Positions 36,309-48,780 of a DNA stretch of 64,000 bases are shown here, one piece after another; within the stretch, counting starts at the first letter, position 1; each line of letters begins with the position of its first letter. Source of the stretch: Pteria penguin (lineage: Eukaryota > Mollusca > Bivalvia > Pterioida > Pteriidae); NCBI GenBank assembly GCA_035048485.1, contig CM068586.1, positions 27,050,349 through 27,114,348 on the forward strand, in the 5' to 3' direction. A model generated the notes under the pieces. The model worked only from the letters and a program-made list of their open reading frames with translations, was not told the origin of the DNA and ran no database searches. Made by a program: the position numbers and the translations under genes.

Positions 36309-37699
36309 TAAAGGCATAGACAAAATAAATTAGTTTATAGCAAGTTCTTAATGTTACCTAAAAGTAAATACCTATTGTTGTGATCGCCTAACAGTAACAT
36401 TATTGTCACTTCATATGAGATATCCCATCACATAGTTTGATATTCAGGACTATTTGTTTTATATCTAGTCAGTTTTGAGTCATGTACTCATAACATACCG
36501 TAGTTGTTGCACTAAAACTAAACACTATAAACACACCTTAAGACCTATCACTTAATAGAAAATGATCACAGATCAACAGAAAAGGATTACAATGAGTCAT
36601 GATTTATATAATGTCACAGCTGAATTACAATTCTGTACAAAGAAATTGAATACTAAATTTGCATCTAGTAAACTTAACAATGTCTATTTATTTATTTTCT
36701 GTGATTTTGTGTCAAGTATTGGTGGATATGAACTTAAAGTCAAAAGATTAGCTTCAGATTTTGTTAAACAACAATTAACCTATTAAGTTTCTTGAATATA
36801 TCTAGATAGAGAATATTACATTGTATATCATAAAATCAAATGTTAAGTCGTGGTAAATTAAATAATGACAAAATGGCTCTTTTGATGTAAAACATATATA
36901 TTGTAATTTAGTCTGATTTTAGGTAATGACATGATAGCAATTTTTCTAGAATACCTTTCTTCAACAAAATAACATGGTTGTTCATACTGTATTTATAATT
37001 GTGATGGTTTCCTTTGATATTATTCATGATATCATAGTTTGTATTGCGAGTAATGCCATCGTAGTTCATTTTGGTTTGCCTTTACTGCATGTCTGCCAAG
37101 CTGTTGTCATACTTGTGTCTGTGTAGACAAAGCTGAAACTTTGTTCATAACTAACGAACAGCAGAGACAGAGTTTTGATATGTCCTAATTTTATTACCTT
37201 TCACTTGATTTTGATCTTTGACCTGCTTACAAAAATTTTAACATTGGTCATAATATATGCTCGTATGAGCTGCAAGAGAAAAGGATTAGATATTTCCTGA
37301 AATCTTTATTTTTGACAAAACTTTTCCATTACTACTGTAGTTTAACTAGTTTGGGACCATGTAATCTTGACCTTGGATTTTATGATTCCTCATTTATTAT
37401 TGTTAACATTGAAACAAAATCATTATGTCATACCACAGTTTCTTCTGTCTGTCATCCACTTCTAACCTCGTGACATTATCATTAATGTTCCACCCATTTT
37501 TCAAAACCTTAATATATTCATATGTTGCATTCACAATGTTCACCTGCCTGGCAAACTATACTGACAATATTGTTTATCAAAGGCATGACATGTTGGTCTA
37601 TACTAAAATGATAACATAATGTTTCTATGTGATCTAAAGAAATGACATGATGATTTATACCAATAGGTTTTGATGTGGTGGTTGAATTTGTTTTAAACC
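36309..37699. other. Downstream region of MCT-A, no gene seen
   Basis: AT-rich sequence that should include the MCT-A 3' UTR. Short plus-strand frames here have no family resemblance. Confidence 0.4.
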
Positions 37700-38150
37700 A
37701 CAAGGTAGTTCATACTCTAGACTAATTACTTGCCTATATAACTTGGTCTTTCCTGAAGCATGACATGGAAGTTCATACTCTAAAGTAATTACATGCCTAT
37801 ATAACTTGGTCTTTCCTGAAGCATGACATGGAAGTTCATAGTCTAAAGTAATTACATGCCTATATAACTTGGTCTTTCCTGAAGCATGACATGGAAGTTC
37901 ATAGTCTAAAGTAATTACATGCCTATATAACTTAGTCTTTCCTGAAGCATGACATGGAAGTTCATACTCTAAAGTAATTACATGCTTATATAACTTGGTC
38001 TTTCCTGAAGCATGACATGGTAGTTCATACTCTAAAGTAATTACATGCCTATATAACTTAGTCTTTCCTGAAGCATGACATGGAAGTTCATAGTCTAAAG
38101 TAATTACATGCTTATATAACTTGGTCTTTCCTGAAGCATGACATGATGGA
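37700..38150. repeat. 63-bp minisatellite, about 7 units
   Basis: Unit ttcatactctaaagtaatta then catgcctatataacttgg then tctttcctgaagcatgacat plus gaag. 63 is a multiple of three, so the minus strand shows a 170-codon frame of 21-residue repeats; this is most likely spurious. Confidence 0.92.
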
Positions 38151-40107
38151 CCATGCTGTAATGACATAGTGGTTACTTTTAACTACAGAATCATGACATA
38201 ATAGTTCAGACTAAGGATATGACATCATGACTCCTTTCTTAAAGAAATTACATGGTACCAGGGTAGTTCCTTTTGATTCTAAATCCATATCATGTTAGAT
38301 CATGGCATAAAGTAATTAAATCTCATCTATTTTACTGCTAAAACAACTCATTATGGTTTCTTTTGATTCTAAAGTCATGCAGTGGTGGTTCATATTTCAG
38401 TGACATGGCATTGAAACTTTTTTTAAATAAATGATTAATTCTTATCGCAAACTGTCACTTTCTTTGATTTTAAATTCCCTTATAATCCATGATATTAGTC
38501 ATGTTTTCTTTGGATTCTTCATTTTTGTCAGGTCCATTCCTCACCAGTATGAATATCGTCATCATTTGACATTGATGTATATTATGTAAACTTCAATGCA
38601 TCCAGTGACTGATTAGTCAATATATATACATGTATATATATATAGTTAATTTGTTAGGTGAAAACAGTAGAATACCCCCATCATAACAATTCTTAGTCTT
38701 TCTAAGATTGTTATTTACACCTGAAACTTTTTTGAGAACTCTTAATTTTAAATTACACATCATTGTAGTTATTATCATCGTTATTATTTTTTTTAGTTAT
38801 GGTAAATTAAACTTATTTACTCAAGGTCTGTACTCTTTTCACATTTTTGTTTTCACCTGCACTTTACTTTCATTTCTTATCATTATCTTATACATTTTTG
38901 CATACTAAATGATATGTTGTTAACTCTTCCAAGAAGTATATCTTATTAGAAAAAAAGCATTATTTGTGAGATCAAACATCATATCTCACAGACACAGAGC
39001 CATTTCAGAAGTATGTTGGTTTAAAACAGTATTTATTGTTAAGTAACAGATTATGATTCAATTAAACAAAGGATAGTAAGTTGTGGATTGAGCAACAAGA
39101 AAGATATCTTATCTAAAGCTCTCTCCTCCAAAAGTATGTTTATAGCCAAACATAAGTATGTTTATAGCCATTAGAGCATAAGGTCCCTTCTTGAGCATTT
39201 TATAAATGTATTGCTATGACACAAATAACATTCAGTCTTGACTCAAATTGTTGCTTGTAACTTACTGTTATAACACCAAGTAATCAAAGAAATAAGGTTT
39301 TTTTATTTTAGAAAGCATGCATTGTATAGTAAATTTTGTTACTATGGACACACAACCGCATGGTGTATTTCTTCTGTAATAAATCATCCCTTTGGTGTAA
39401 ATTTTTTCATTTACCATATATGTTTCATAAATAAATATACTAAATAGTCCTAATGACAATGTGTGTCATAACTATACTTACAGTAGGATTATTATTTGAT
39501 TATACATATAAGTAAGGGACTATTTGTATGTAGATTATTACTATACAGGATTTTTTTTATATGTTAATGATAAATACATTTCAGAGTTGATTATTTCTAC
39601 AGAATTATTGTTTAAACTAACTGAAGAAGTACTGAAATATAGATGAATATTGTCAAGTTTATATTTCAGTGTTGATGTCAGTATAGGATTGTCTTATTAT
39701 TTTGATGATAACCACTACATTAATTGAATAATGTTGATTATGATAGGATTGTCTGAATATTGTTGTTTGTTACAGAATTGTTTGAATATTGTTGATTGTT
39801 ACAGGATTATTTGAATGTTGAAGGTAACTGCAGGACTAAGCAGTTTCATTTGTAAGAAGGTAAACCTTGTTTTCTTGCCACACAGAGATTGAGAAGTGTT
39901 ATACCTTATACCAGTATGTTATTGCAATGAGAGAATGGTTGGCGTTAGAGTAAGTCTGCAAAACGTTCAGTAATATACTGTATGCTAGCAGAATGAAAGA
40001 ATGATGATCTTTAAATCTGCAAGTCTAAATCGTTGGTATTTTTCAAGAAAAATATAAACTGACGTATAACAGATTTAGACTTCTGCATTTTGTTTTCTGC
40101 CCTTTTT
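38151..40107. other. AT-rich spacer, nothing recognisable
   Basis: No gene or bounded element seen. Near 39720-39820 a tagattgtttgaatattgttg-like phrase is repeated loosely a few times. Confidence 0.4.
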
Positions 40108-42025
40108 TTAGTTCACCTGAGCCAAAGGCTCAAGTGAGCTATTGTGATCAATCATTGTCTGTCATCCATCCCCGTCCGTCCGTCGTTATCTTTTCACATT
40201 TTCGACTTCTTCTTCAGAATTTGATGAAACTTGAAATGCATAAAGCCAGCAGGTGGCGCCACCACAGGCAAAAGTAGGTCACAGACCGTACGCTCCTTTA
40301 ACAATCTTCTTCTTCAGACCGAGGGGTATACAGAGACAAACCAAATGCATAGGCATGATCTAGACAGATGTATGAAGAAGTGTTGTTATTTTTGGTTCTG
40401 TTCAGAAATAAATTTTTGACTTTTTTCAACATTTTTTTGGACTTAGTAATTTCAATGCAGAAAAGTGTCATGTTTTTCAGTTAATTGAAAATAATAATTT
40501 TTTATGGACTATTTTGATCATATTTATAGTAAGGAATATTCTTGTGAAAGAATATTGTCAATATCTCAATTTTTGGATTTTGTATGAATTTATTAAGACT
40601 TCCAAAAAAAGGGGGGGGGGGCATTTTTCACATTTTCAACTTTTTCTGCAAAACTGTTCAAAGGATTTTAATAAGTCTTGGTAGAAATAAATCACTTTTG
40701 ATCCCCTTCAAATTCTGTCATTTTCATCCAGACTTCTTTACAGGTGGCGCCACCACAGTCAAAAGTAAGTCACAAAAGTGTATCCTCCTTTGACAATCTT
40801 CTTCTTCATACTGGCTGTATACAGAGACAAACAGAATGTATAGAAATGATCTAGAGGGATGAGTGAAGAAGTCTTGTCATTTTGGTTCCCTTCCAAAATC
40901 AAATTTTAGAAATGTTTTTGACATTTTTTTTGGACTTGGTGATTTCAATGCAGAAAAGTGTCATGTCATATTTCCTAGTTAATTGATAATGATGCTTTCT
41001 TATGGATTATTTTGATTATAATTATGGTCAGGAATGTTATTTTGAAAGAATTTTGTCATTATCTCAATTTTTGGATTTTCTATGAATTTTTTAAGACTTC
41101 CAAATGTGGGTGTATAGGGACAATTCTTCACATTTTTAACTTCTGCTGTTATACCTCATGAAAGATTTTAATGAAACATGGTATACATGAAGTACTATAG
41201 GTCCTCTATCAATTTTTACATTTCATCCAAATTGGTCAACAGATGGTGCCACCATGTCTAAAAAATAGGTCTCACAATGGCACAGAAAGCTGGCGTGGCC
41301 TAGTGGTATCGTGTCAGACTCCTGATCGGGAGGCCGGGGTTCGAGTCCCACTCTGGTCATGCCGGTGTCATGTCTTTGGGATGAGAGGCCGAGGCCCTGT
41401 ACCATGGTATGCATGGCACATTAAAGATCCCTCACTGCCTTGGGTGGGTCCGTTGCAAAGGTCAAAATTTGTATGCCCCGTATCAGGCAGATGCCATCAC
41501 CATATACGTGAAATATTTGTGGTGTGACGTAAAACAAAATCAATCAACCAGTCAATTACAATGGTACATATACCACTTGGTAATTAAAATATGGATAGTA
41601 GTGGTTCAAATCCAGCTGTGGTCAAAATTTTTTTGCATTTCTTTGCACATCTAAATAAGTTTTTAGATGTTTCTCAACACTCAACATATGAAATTAGGCC
41701 ATTTTAAGTTGGATCTGGACAATATTTGAAACAATTGTTGTTCATGACTCAGACTTGAAATCAGTCAACAGAAGGCCCCACCTAAAGAAAATGACAAACT
41801 TGTTGCCCTGAATCACAAAGCAAATGCTTTTATCAAAATCACCTGAATGGATGTGCAACAGACTGTTGTTTTTTATTGTGATCTGAAATAAAATTTTACA
41901 TATTTTCAACAGTTGTGTTGACTTAGTCACAGTAATGCAAAAATAAATAACTTCTTCCTTCCTGCATGACTGATAATCTAGGTACTCAGGTGAGCGATAT
42001 AGGCCCACTTGGGCCTCTTGATTTT
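40108..42025 (+). mobile_element. 1.9-kb composite repeat with internal ~500-bp units
   Basis: Starts ttcacctgagccaaaggctc and ends aggtgagcgatataggccca followed by cttgggcctcttg, both ends holding small palindromes (gagccaaaggctc; ggcccacttgggcc). Inside, a ~495-bp unit recurs about 2.5 times, marked by aggtggcgccaccac at 40250 and 40742 and ggtgccaccat at 41244. A SINE is nested at 41287-41556. Short degenerate frames only. Similar edges also occur at 23180 and 48268. Confidence 0.6.
41287..41556 (+). mobile_element. tRNA-derived SINE nested in composite repeat
   Basis: Head ctggcgtggcctagtggtat, B box gggttcgagtccc, body (cctcactgccttgggtgggt; ggcagatgccatcacc) and tail caatcaaccag. Its internal frames are not genes. 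Confidence 0.88.
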
Positions 42026-42049
42026 CTTTATTTCTGAAATACTGACCGA

Positions 42050-42330
42050 CCTTCATGTCATATTTTACCTTGTAAAGGTGTTACATGAATGCCATGTCAT
42101 ATTTTACCTTGTGAAGATGTTACATGAATGCCATGTCATATTTTACCTTGTGAAGGTGTTATATGAATGCCAGGTTATAGTTCACTTTGGGCAGGTGTTA
42201 CATGAATGCCATGTCATATTTTACTTTGTGAAGATGATACATGAATGCCATGTCATATTTTACCTTGTGAAGGTGTTACACAAATGTCATGTCATCTGTT
42301 ACCTTGTGCAGATGTTACATGAATGTATAC
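42050..42330 (+). repeat. 39-bp minisatellite, about 7 units
   Basis: Unit catgtcatattttaccttgt followed by gaaggtgttacatgaatgc. 39 is a multiple of three, giving a 109-codon frame of 13-residue repeats, judged spurious. Confidence 0.9.
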
Positions 42331-43327
42331 ATGAATAAGGAGTTTAAAAAAACAAGTTTCTCCAAATGTATCAGTGGGACAACCATTACATTTATACCAC
42401 TGATGTATCTTGGGATGAATTATTGCATGTTTTCAAGTTTAACTTGATCCCGCCTGTTTTGTTAATGTCTATTTGAGTGATTTATTTTAAAATAATTTAA
42501 AACTTTATTTTAGTTTTAACTACATTGTTATGTTACACAGTATACATTGAATATATATTATTATTTTATTTATTTAATATTAAGTACTGAAGTGGTGCTA
42601 CAATAAATCATGGAGTGTAAATGCCTTTTTCTTGATTTTTTCAAATATGACACTTTAAAGTACAACAAAACAGTTCTTATATGGCTATAAATTAAACTGA
42701 ATTATTATTTGTGTTCTGTATAAAACACCAGAATCAACTGACCGGGGAAAAATTGATTAAATCATAAGTGGCTGTACCCAATCTCAAGAAAATTTCTCTT
42801 AGTGATTTCACCTAGCATTGTGAAGACTTTGACCTCCTTTTGAATACTCCGGCTATGGACAGCAAAATATCTAATTTCACTGCAATACACTCCAACATCA
42901 GAATACAGTCCAGGTGTTTTGGATTTTTGAGTCGGCTTCGGTGAAGCCGCACTCATTGTAATCACTTTCTTTTCAGGGGTTATAACTTTCACTACCGATA
43001 TAGAGCTTACTACGCCGCTGAAAAATAAAGTGCCGAAAAATTACTGGTGTTGTCTTAAAAATTCTTGATCAGCACAATGTACCTTTAGCTCAGTTAATTT
43101 AAGCTAAACATAAACTAGTTTCAATAACTTGAAAAAGGAGTTGCAATAGTAATATGTAGTTGTGACTACTTTAGGATGTGTTTACCACCGACACCGTCGG
43201 ATGTACTCGATTGTGTAATTCTCCGGACAAAGCATTTGTCTTGATCTTGTATCGCTTGTTTTTATCGAAATATTTCAATTAAAGTTTTCCCCAACATGTT
43301 CTGGAACTTAAGTTCTTTTTCACATAT
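42331..43327. other. Spacer before copy B, no gene seen
   Basis: AT-rich. A small GC-rich hairpin gtcggcttcggtgaagccgc is at 42932-42951. Ends at the duplication edge. Confidence 0.4.
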
Positions 43328-44214
43328 GGAACATTTCACCAAACATAATATAACAGCAATATATTAGCTATACAGTAACGGGACTTGTCTGGCCACACTT
43401 TAATAGTTAGAGCCACACAAAGCAGCCGCCCTATAGTGATCAACCCATGTGTCTGTCTGTCTGTTTGATTAGGAAGAATTTGCAAACCATATGTGGGCCT
43501 ACTGTGACGGCTTCTATCAAAGTGATGTCTAGTTTGGACCTGCTGCCGGTCACTAATGCTACAGGCATCTAAAGGGGGTCATAAACATGCTAATTCTTAT
43601 TCGCTTCATATGCAACATGTATTTTCAATGGTCAAACTGGTTCAAATTAGCAACACCTCCTTTGCAATGCTACTTAGCACATGCAAGGTTATTAATCTGT
43701 CTTGAAAATACGTTTTAGTATAGTGAATTAGAATTGGGATATTTGCAGGCATAAATTGTATTATTTTACATTTGTAAATGCAAAATGCAACATTTTACTG
43801 CTCCGCTAATGCATCGCAGTAAAACTTGCACAGTAAAATTATACAAGAAATTTATTATGTCTCAAATCTTTCAATTCTACATCAACATGGCGCATTTTCA
43901 AAACCCCCTCATCACGGGAGTTACTGAGGTATACCCGCTCACAGTGACCTTCAAACAGAATTTAACCTCAGACCTTACAATCTGTAGTCTTACACTCGAC
44001 CACGGCGAACTTAACAAGCGAAGAAAGGATTAGATTATGTTTGTTGACGAACTGAAAATACAGACATTGTAGAGAACGTTGAAAAATCGCTTCATGATCA
44101 GTTTTGTTGATTTCTTTTTAAATCTTAGCCTTTATGTTTGACCCACTTTCCTTTGCCCCTCAGTGAGCTTTGCTGTGTTCTGGACTCATCTTGTTCGAAC
44201 TTCAGTTTACTTAC

Positions 44215-44238
44215 CCTCTTGTTCATGTTATTAGCCAT
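44215..44238 (-). pseudogene. Orphan copy of RABGGTB exon 1
   Basis: Same ATG-to-donor block as 15464-15487: reads MANNMNKR and keeps donor gtaagt, the upstream in-frame ATG (44250) and the upstream sequence. Only the last codon changes (AAG to AGG, Lys to Arg). No RABGGTB exon 2 follows between here and 15.5 kb, so it is orphaned by the duplication edge. It could still act as a distal alternative first exon spliced to 11281 in the same phase; that is untested. Confidence 0.7.
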
Positions 44239-44323
44239 TGTAAATGTCATACAGCCAAGTTTGATCTCCTTTCAAGTCCCTTACACTTCTTAATCATAAG
44301 AAAAAAATCACACCGTCGGACTA

Positions 44324-44565
44324 CAGTACAGTCCGGGTGGAACTTTGAACGCCCACTGTCCACAGTGAGCAGTCCACCTGAAATTTCAGTGGGCATTAGG
44401 AGTGGACATTTACCTCAGAGCTATCAAGCTGTCCACTTACCCGCATGTTAATTTTAACTGACTCTTACAAGAATGTCCACTGTGTCCAGTGGACATTTTT
44501 AATGCCCACTCTAAAACTGCCCACTGTGACCAGTGGGCAAATTAAGTTCAACTCGGACTGTACTG
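44324..44565. mobile_element. 242-bp mariner-type MITE, present only in copy B
   Basis: Ends cagtacagtccgggtggaac / gttcaactcggactgtactg are inverted with TA on each side. Copy A has the empty site ggactaccatgttc (15571-15584). The interior is packed with small palindromes around gtccactgtgtccagtggac. Confidence 0.85.
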
Positions 44566-44863
44566 TACCATGTTCTAATTTTTTAAATTTACTTGAGGAA
44601 ATGGGAAGGGGGTTAAATACAAAAATCAGGACATCGAACCGTCGGACTATCAAACTATCGGACTACCAGACCGTCTGACTATCGAACCATCGGACCATTG
44701 GACTATCAAACCGTCGGAATACAGACGTGTAACTGTTTGTGTAATGTAGTCTGAATCATCCACACCTTTGATTTTGCTCACTACATGCAATTACACAAAC
44801 ATATTCAGACTTCATATAAACAAATTGGCAAATTTGAGACAGGTTGTGGAAAAATGTGTATTA

Positions 44864-45054
44864 CATGCGCGGATACAGAGGGGGGGGGGTTGGGTTAGGG
44901 GGGTCTGGACCCCCCCTGGAATCCGAAAATTTTACCCAAAAAAAGGGTAATATTAGGGCATTTTTGGGGTTGGACCCCCCCCCCCCTCGTCTAAGAGAAA
45001 AATTTACCTTTTTTGTTGGACCCCCTCTGACAAAAATTTCTGGATCCGCGCATG
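44864..45054. mobile_element. 191-bp MITE, present only in copy B
   Basis: Ends catgcgcggat / atccgcgcatg inverted, with 5-bp tatta duplicated on both sides (44859-44863, 45055-45059). Copy A has an uninterrupted gtgtattatacag at 15872-15884. Contains G and C runs. Confidence 0.8.
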
Positions 45055-45191
45055 TATTATACAGCCTTCAGACTGCAGACCAGCTTGAGGTTTAAGTTTT
45101 ATTGTTCATCATTTCTTTAATATATTTATGCATGATTGAAATTTGGTCCAATTGAAACGTGTAGAATCGTAAACTATATTCCATATATTAA

Positions 45192-45924
45192 AACTGCAAG
45201 TTTACGCAACGCAAGGAACTGTGGCCCTATCATTAAATTATTATATAATAGAATGCTGGTGAATTTTCGGCACTTCATAAAATGGTGAACTCGGCATCTG
45301 GTGAATTCGGCACCTGGTGATTTCAGCACCAGTAGTTTATAAGTGATTTCAGCAATAAATTTTGATGATTTCGTCACCTTTATTTTCCGGTCATTCCTAT
45401 TTAAAAATCAACGTTTAAATTTTTTTTATTTATATTGATTTTCAAATTTTTGTCTCCTTGTGAAGTCTGTTTGTTTATCAGAATTGTTAGGAACACAACT
45501 GAATATGCTTTTGTGGTCTAATTAAATAACTATTGAAACGTGTTTATCTTGTCATTATGATTATCATTCTATCCTTGAAGTAGTACAGCAATTTAAAGTA
45601 AATATTGCACACGGTCAGTTAAATTTGTGTGTTTTAACAATCATACAAGCCAATTATATTGGGGTTTTTTTTTAATTGTTGATACAGAAATATTTTTTAT
45701 ACAATATTTTACGTACGTACAAAAAATTCCTTAAGACTTAAGGAATTTTTTTTTGCACGTACGTAAAATATCGTACGTATAATTCTTTGTGAAATGGCCC
45801 ACAGGTCTCAAATTCCCCAGGTGCCGAAATCACCAGAGGGTGCCGAAATCACTTGGTGCTGAATTCACTTGGTCAACGGTGCAGAACTCACCTGTACCCA
45901 AATTATAGGGCCATGACTTGCAGT
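45192..45924. mobile_element. Copy-B version of the 15-nt-phrase element
   Basis: Same inverted ends and phrase arrays as 16270-17375 (gtgaattcggcacc at 45258-45370; ggtgccgaaatcac at 45820-45870), but the middle is shorter and holds a hairpin at 45699-45780 instead of the nested MITE. Confidence 0.65.
45699..45780. mobile_element. 82-bp near-perfect hairpin
   Basis: Arms atacaatattttacgtacgt / acgtacgtaaaatatcgtac meet at ttccttaag-acttaaggaa. Not present at the matching place in copy A. Confidence 0.7.
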
Positions 45925-46300
45925 AACATGACACCACTGGCACGGTAGCTTGTTTTGTTTATTATAGAGTGAGTAGCAAAGATTTCAGTTTTCAGATGTA
46001 ATTATTGCTCTGTGAGGCTTTAATCTTGACTGCCATATGAAATATAACGGTTAGTTTATGAGTACAGTTTGTAAAGGAAGAAAAAGAAGAAGGACTTCCA
46101 CGTAGTCTGAATTTTCTTTGACAAAACTTTTCAATGATATCATGGCCTGAACAACATAATGAATAAAATTACCATATCTCTCTTTCTGTAATGCTTTACT
46201 TGTTATCGCATTGGTGTTAATGGTTTCTTTCTATGTTATCTAGCATTTTATCAAGTTATCCATGGGCGCAACCATTACCGGATGTATAATAATCGGCAAG

Positions 46301-46412
46301 TCTACAAAACCTATATTTATTTGGTATTCAGTAAATTGAAAAATTGGGGCGAAAGGTCTCGGGACGAAAGGTCTTGTGGGGCGAAACGTCCCAGACTCTC
46401 TACAAAACCTAC
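46301..46412. repeat. 98-bp insertion in copy B with 14-bp direct repeat
   Basis: tctacaaaacctat at 46301 is repeated as tctacaaaacctac at 46399. The insert contains gggcgaaaggtctc, gggacgaaaggtc and ggggcgaaacgtccc, another set of ~15-nt phrases. Copy A has one tctacaaaacctat (19454-19467) and no insert. Confidence 0.65.
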
Positions 46413-48512
46413 ACTGTAACGCGAAAAATGTCATCAGAATCTGACAGAGATGTCATAATCTGATACAGTCATTTGCTCGATCCTGCATATAGGGAAGCTG
46501 CAAACAAACGTAAAAGGTGTATTAAACGAAGCACTGTCACTCAAAGATGTGGGTATGTTATTTCTTACTCTCTTCTAAATTTGTCAGTTTGTATTAATTT
46601 TGAAAAAAATGAAATAATTAGTAGCTATTGCACCACTATGAAGAGGTTGGTTATCTCACGTTTTCATGTAGTGATACGTGTATGACTAAATTTATTGTTG
46701 AACGCAAATTGTATGTTAAATCCCAAAAATCAAGATAATTAGATGTTTTATAAGGCAATTATTTGAACATATGTTACGATTGATGTAAATGGAATTCAAT
46801 CTCGAGTGTTCCCATACAACTGTGTTTTCCTGAAATTAACAAGAGTTATCTCTTTCATCGGAGTACAACCCTCGGACTTTGTCCAGTTCGCTGCCCATAC
46901 AAAATTAACAGCTTGATTTAACTTAATTTTGTAAATTATAATCACATTGTATATCAAAATGCTTTATTGAAAATATTCAACTGATTGATTGATTATATTT
47001 ACTGAGTAATTGAGACTGAAGTCACAAAATCTGCCCTGATAATAAATAGTAAATTTCTCAAAATTTTACTGAAGTTTACATGGTACTGTAATGGAAAAAG
47101 TCGGCGAGAGATGCATGACTCTTGGACATGGCTGTTAATATGCTAGTAGCGCGTGACATCACATGGCAGACGTATACTCTATATATATACAATTTATTTC
47201 TGATATAGCCTCTCTGTAAATCATTAAAATCGCAAGAAATACATACTGAAATGCTAATGCATTATCAAATATTTAAAAGTTAAAATATCTCCTTCCTTCA
47301 AACATTAAAATCATAAAAAATCAGTGCAAATCAAAAATTTTGCTTTAAGATATCAGGATTCATGAACATTTTTAAAAACATCTCAATTTAGTATAGCGAG
47401 GTACAGTTTACATGTATATATATCATGTTCATGACACATGAATCCTATAATCACTATCATTAATGGTCTATAATACTGTTCGTAACATTACAACATGGGA
47501 AGACATCTGATGGGACTATTTCACTATAGCGCTGTACATATCCATTTTCAGTTTTGCATATTGCAGCATTCTTTTATGAGTAGAGGTGATAGATTCTGAA
47601 TTCATAGGTTATGACTTCTTTAACCCAATCCACCTTTAACAACATCCTTTTTTCATATGGATTTTTTAGCTCTCTATGATAAAATTGAGAAATAATGGTA
47701 TACATGTATTTAATTCATAATACAAATATTCCATATATTTTTATATACATGTATGTGATATATAGACATTATTGTAACATTATATTATTAATCTATAAGG
47801 TGGGGTGAAACTCCCACTAAAGTGCGAAAATTCCTTGCGCAAAAAATCATGGACGAAAACGTTTTGGAGAGAATATTCCCATAACCATGCATATTCACCT
47901 GCATGCTAAATGGTGTGAGCATCAGTAGGACAAAATAAAGTTGTGTCCTGATCACATATTATCAAGAAAGAGAGAGAATCCGTAATCATTTATTTTGGTA
48001 CAAATTCTTGGAAAGAAGTACAATGTACTTGTGACCAATTTTCCAATGTCCCAGACACAATGTGTGTGGAGAAAGTTAAAGTTTTTTTGCCAACTTTGCA
48101 GATTTGTGGGATGGATTCAGTTTGACTGACATACTGGACACCTTCTTTGATTGAGGAACTTTTAGTCTTCTTATCAAATGCATGCAATTAATTCAGAGTG
48201 ATTTAGCACATTACCTAGAAAATGTTATTTTTAGGTTCTGTTTCCATATCAAATTTTTGACCCTGTTTAGCTCACCTGAGCTAAATGTCTTACCGGTATA
48301 TTTTTAAACTTTTTCTCAAGAACCTGCAATGAAGGAATTTTGATCAGATTTGGTTGGGATAAGATACTCAAGGGCCTCTACAAATATTGCTCTTTATGAC
48401 TATGAGCAACATTTAATCTAATCACACAACCTTCTACAAGTACATGTAGGTAACTCATACATTTTTTTTCATTCTGTTCAATCCATCTGATAAATTTCTT
48501 AGAATTAATTTT
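46413..48512. other. Upstream region of MCT-B, no gene seen
   Basis: Collinear with 19470-19872 plus 21503-23420 of copy A, minus the A-only transposons. No gene seen. Confidence 0.45.
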
Positions 48513-48780
48513 AAGTAGTGCATGTGCCTCTTTGGTAGAGGTGTCATCTCATAACCGAAAGGTACCAGATTTGACTCCTGCCATGGACTCACAGGTAAAA
48601 ACTGAGGCCCCACGGTATGCATAGCGTGTAAAAGATGATCTTTTAGACCCTCACTGCTTTGGATGAGTCCAATATTGCAAAAGTATAAATTAGTATGCAA
48701 TGCATCAGGCAGATGCCGTCACCATTTATATGAAATAATCGTGGAGTGAAGTATTTAAATTTAACAATAATCAATCAATC
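48513..48780 (+). mobile_element. tRNA-derived SINE (copy B)
   Basis: Orthologue of the SINE at 23421-23690, with the same body and tail; the A box is slightly more degraded (tgcctctttggtagagg). Confidence 0.83.

Noticed and set aside
37655..38167. 170-codon minus-strand frame as a gene
   Set aside because: Consists only of 63-bp tandem units with no non-repeat coding part.
41223..41527. Overlapping frames near 41.3 kb as small genes
   Set aside because: They are produced by the GC-richer SINE nested in the composite repeat.
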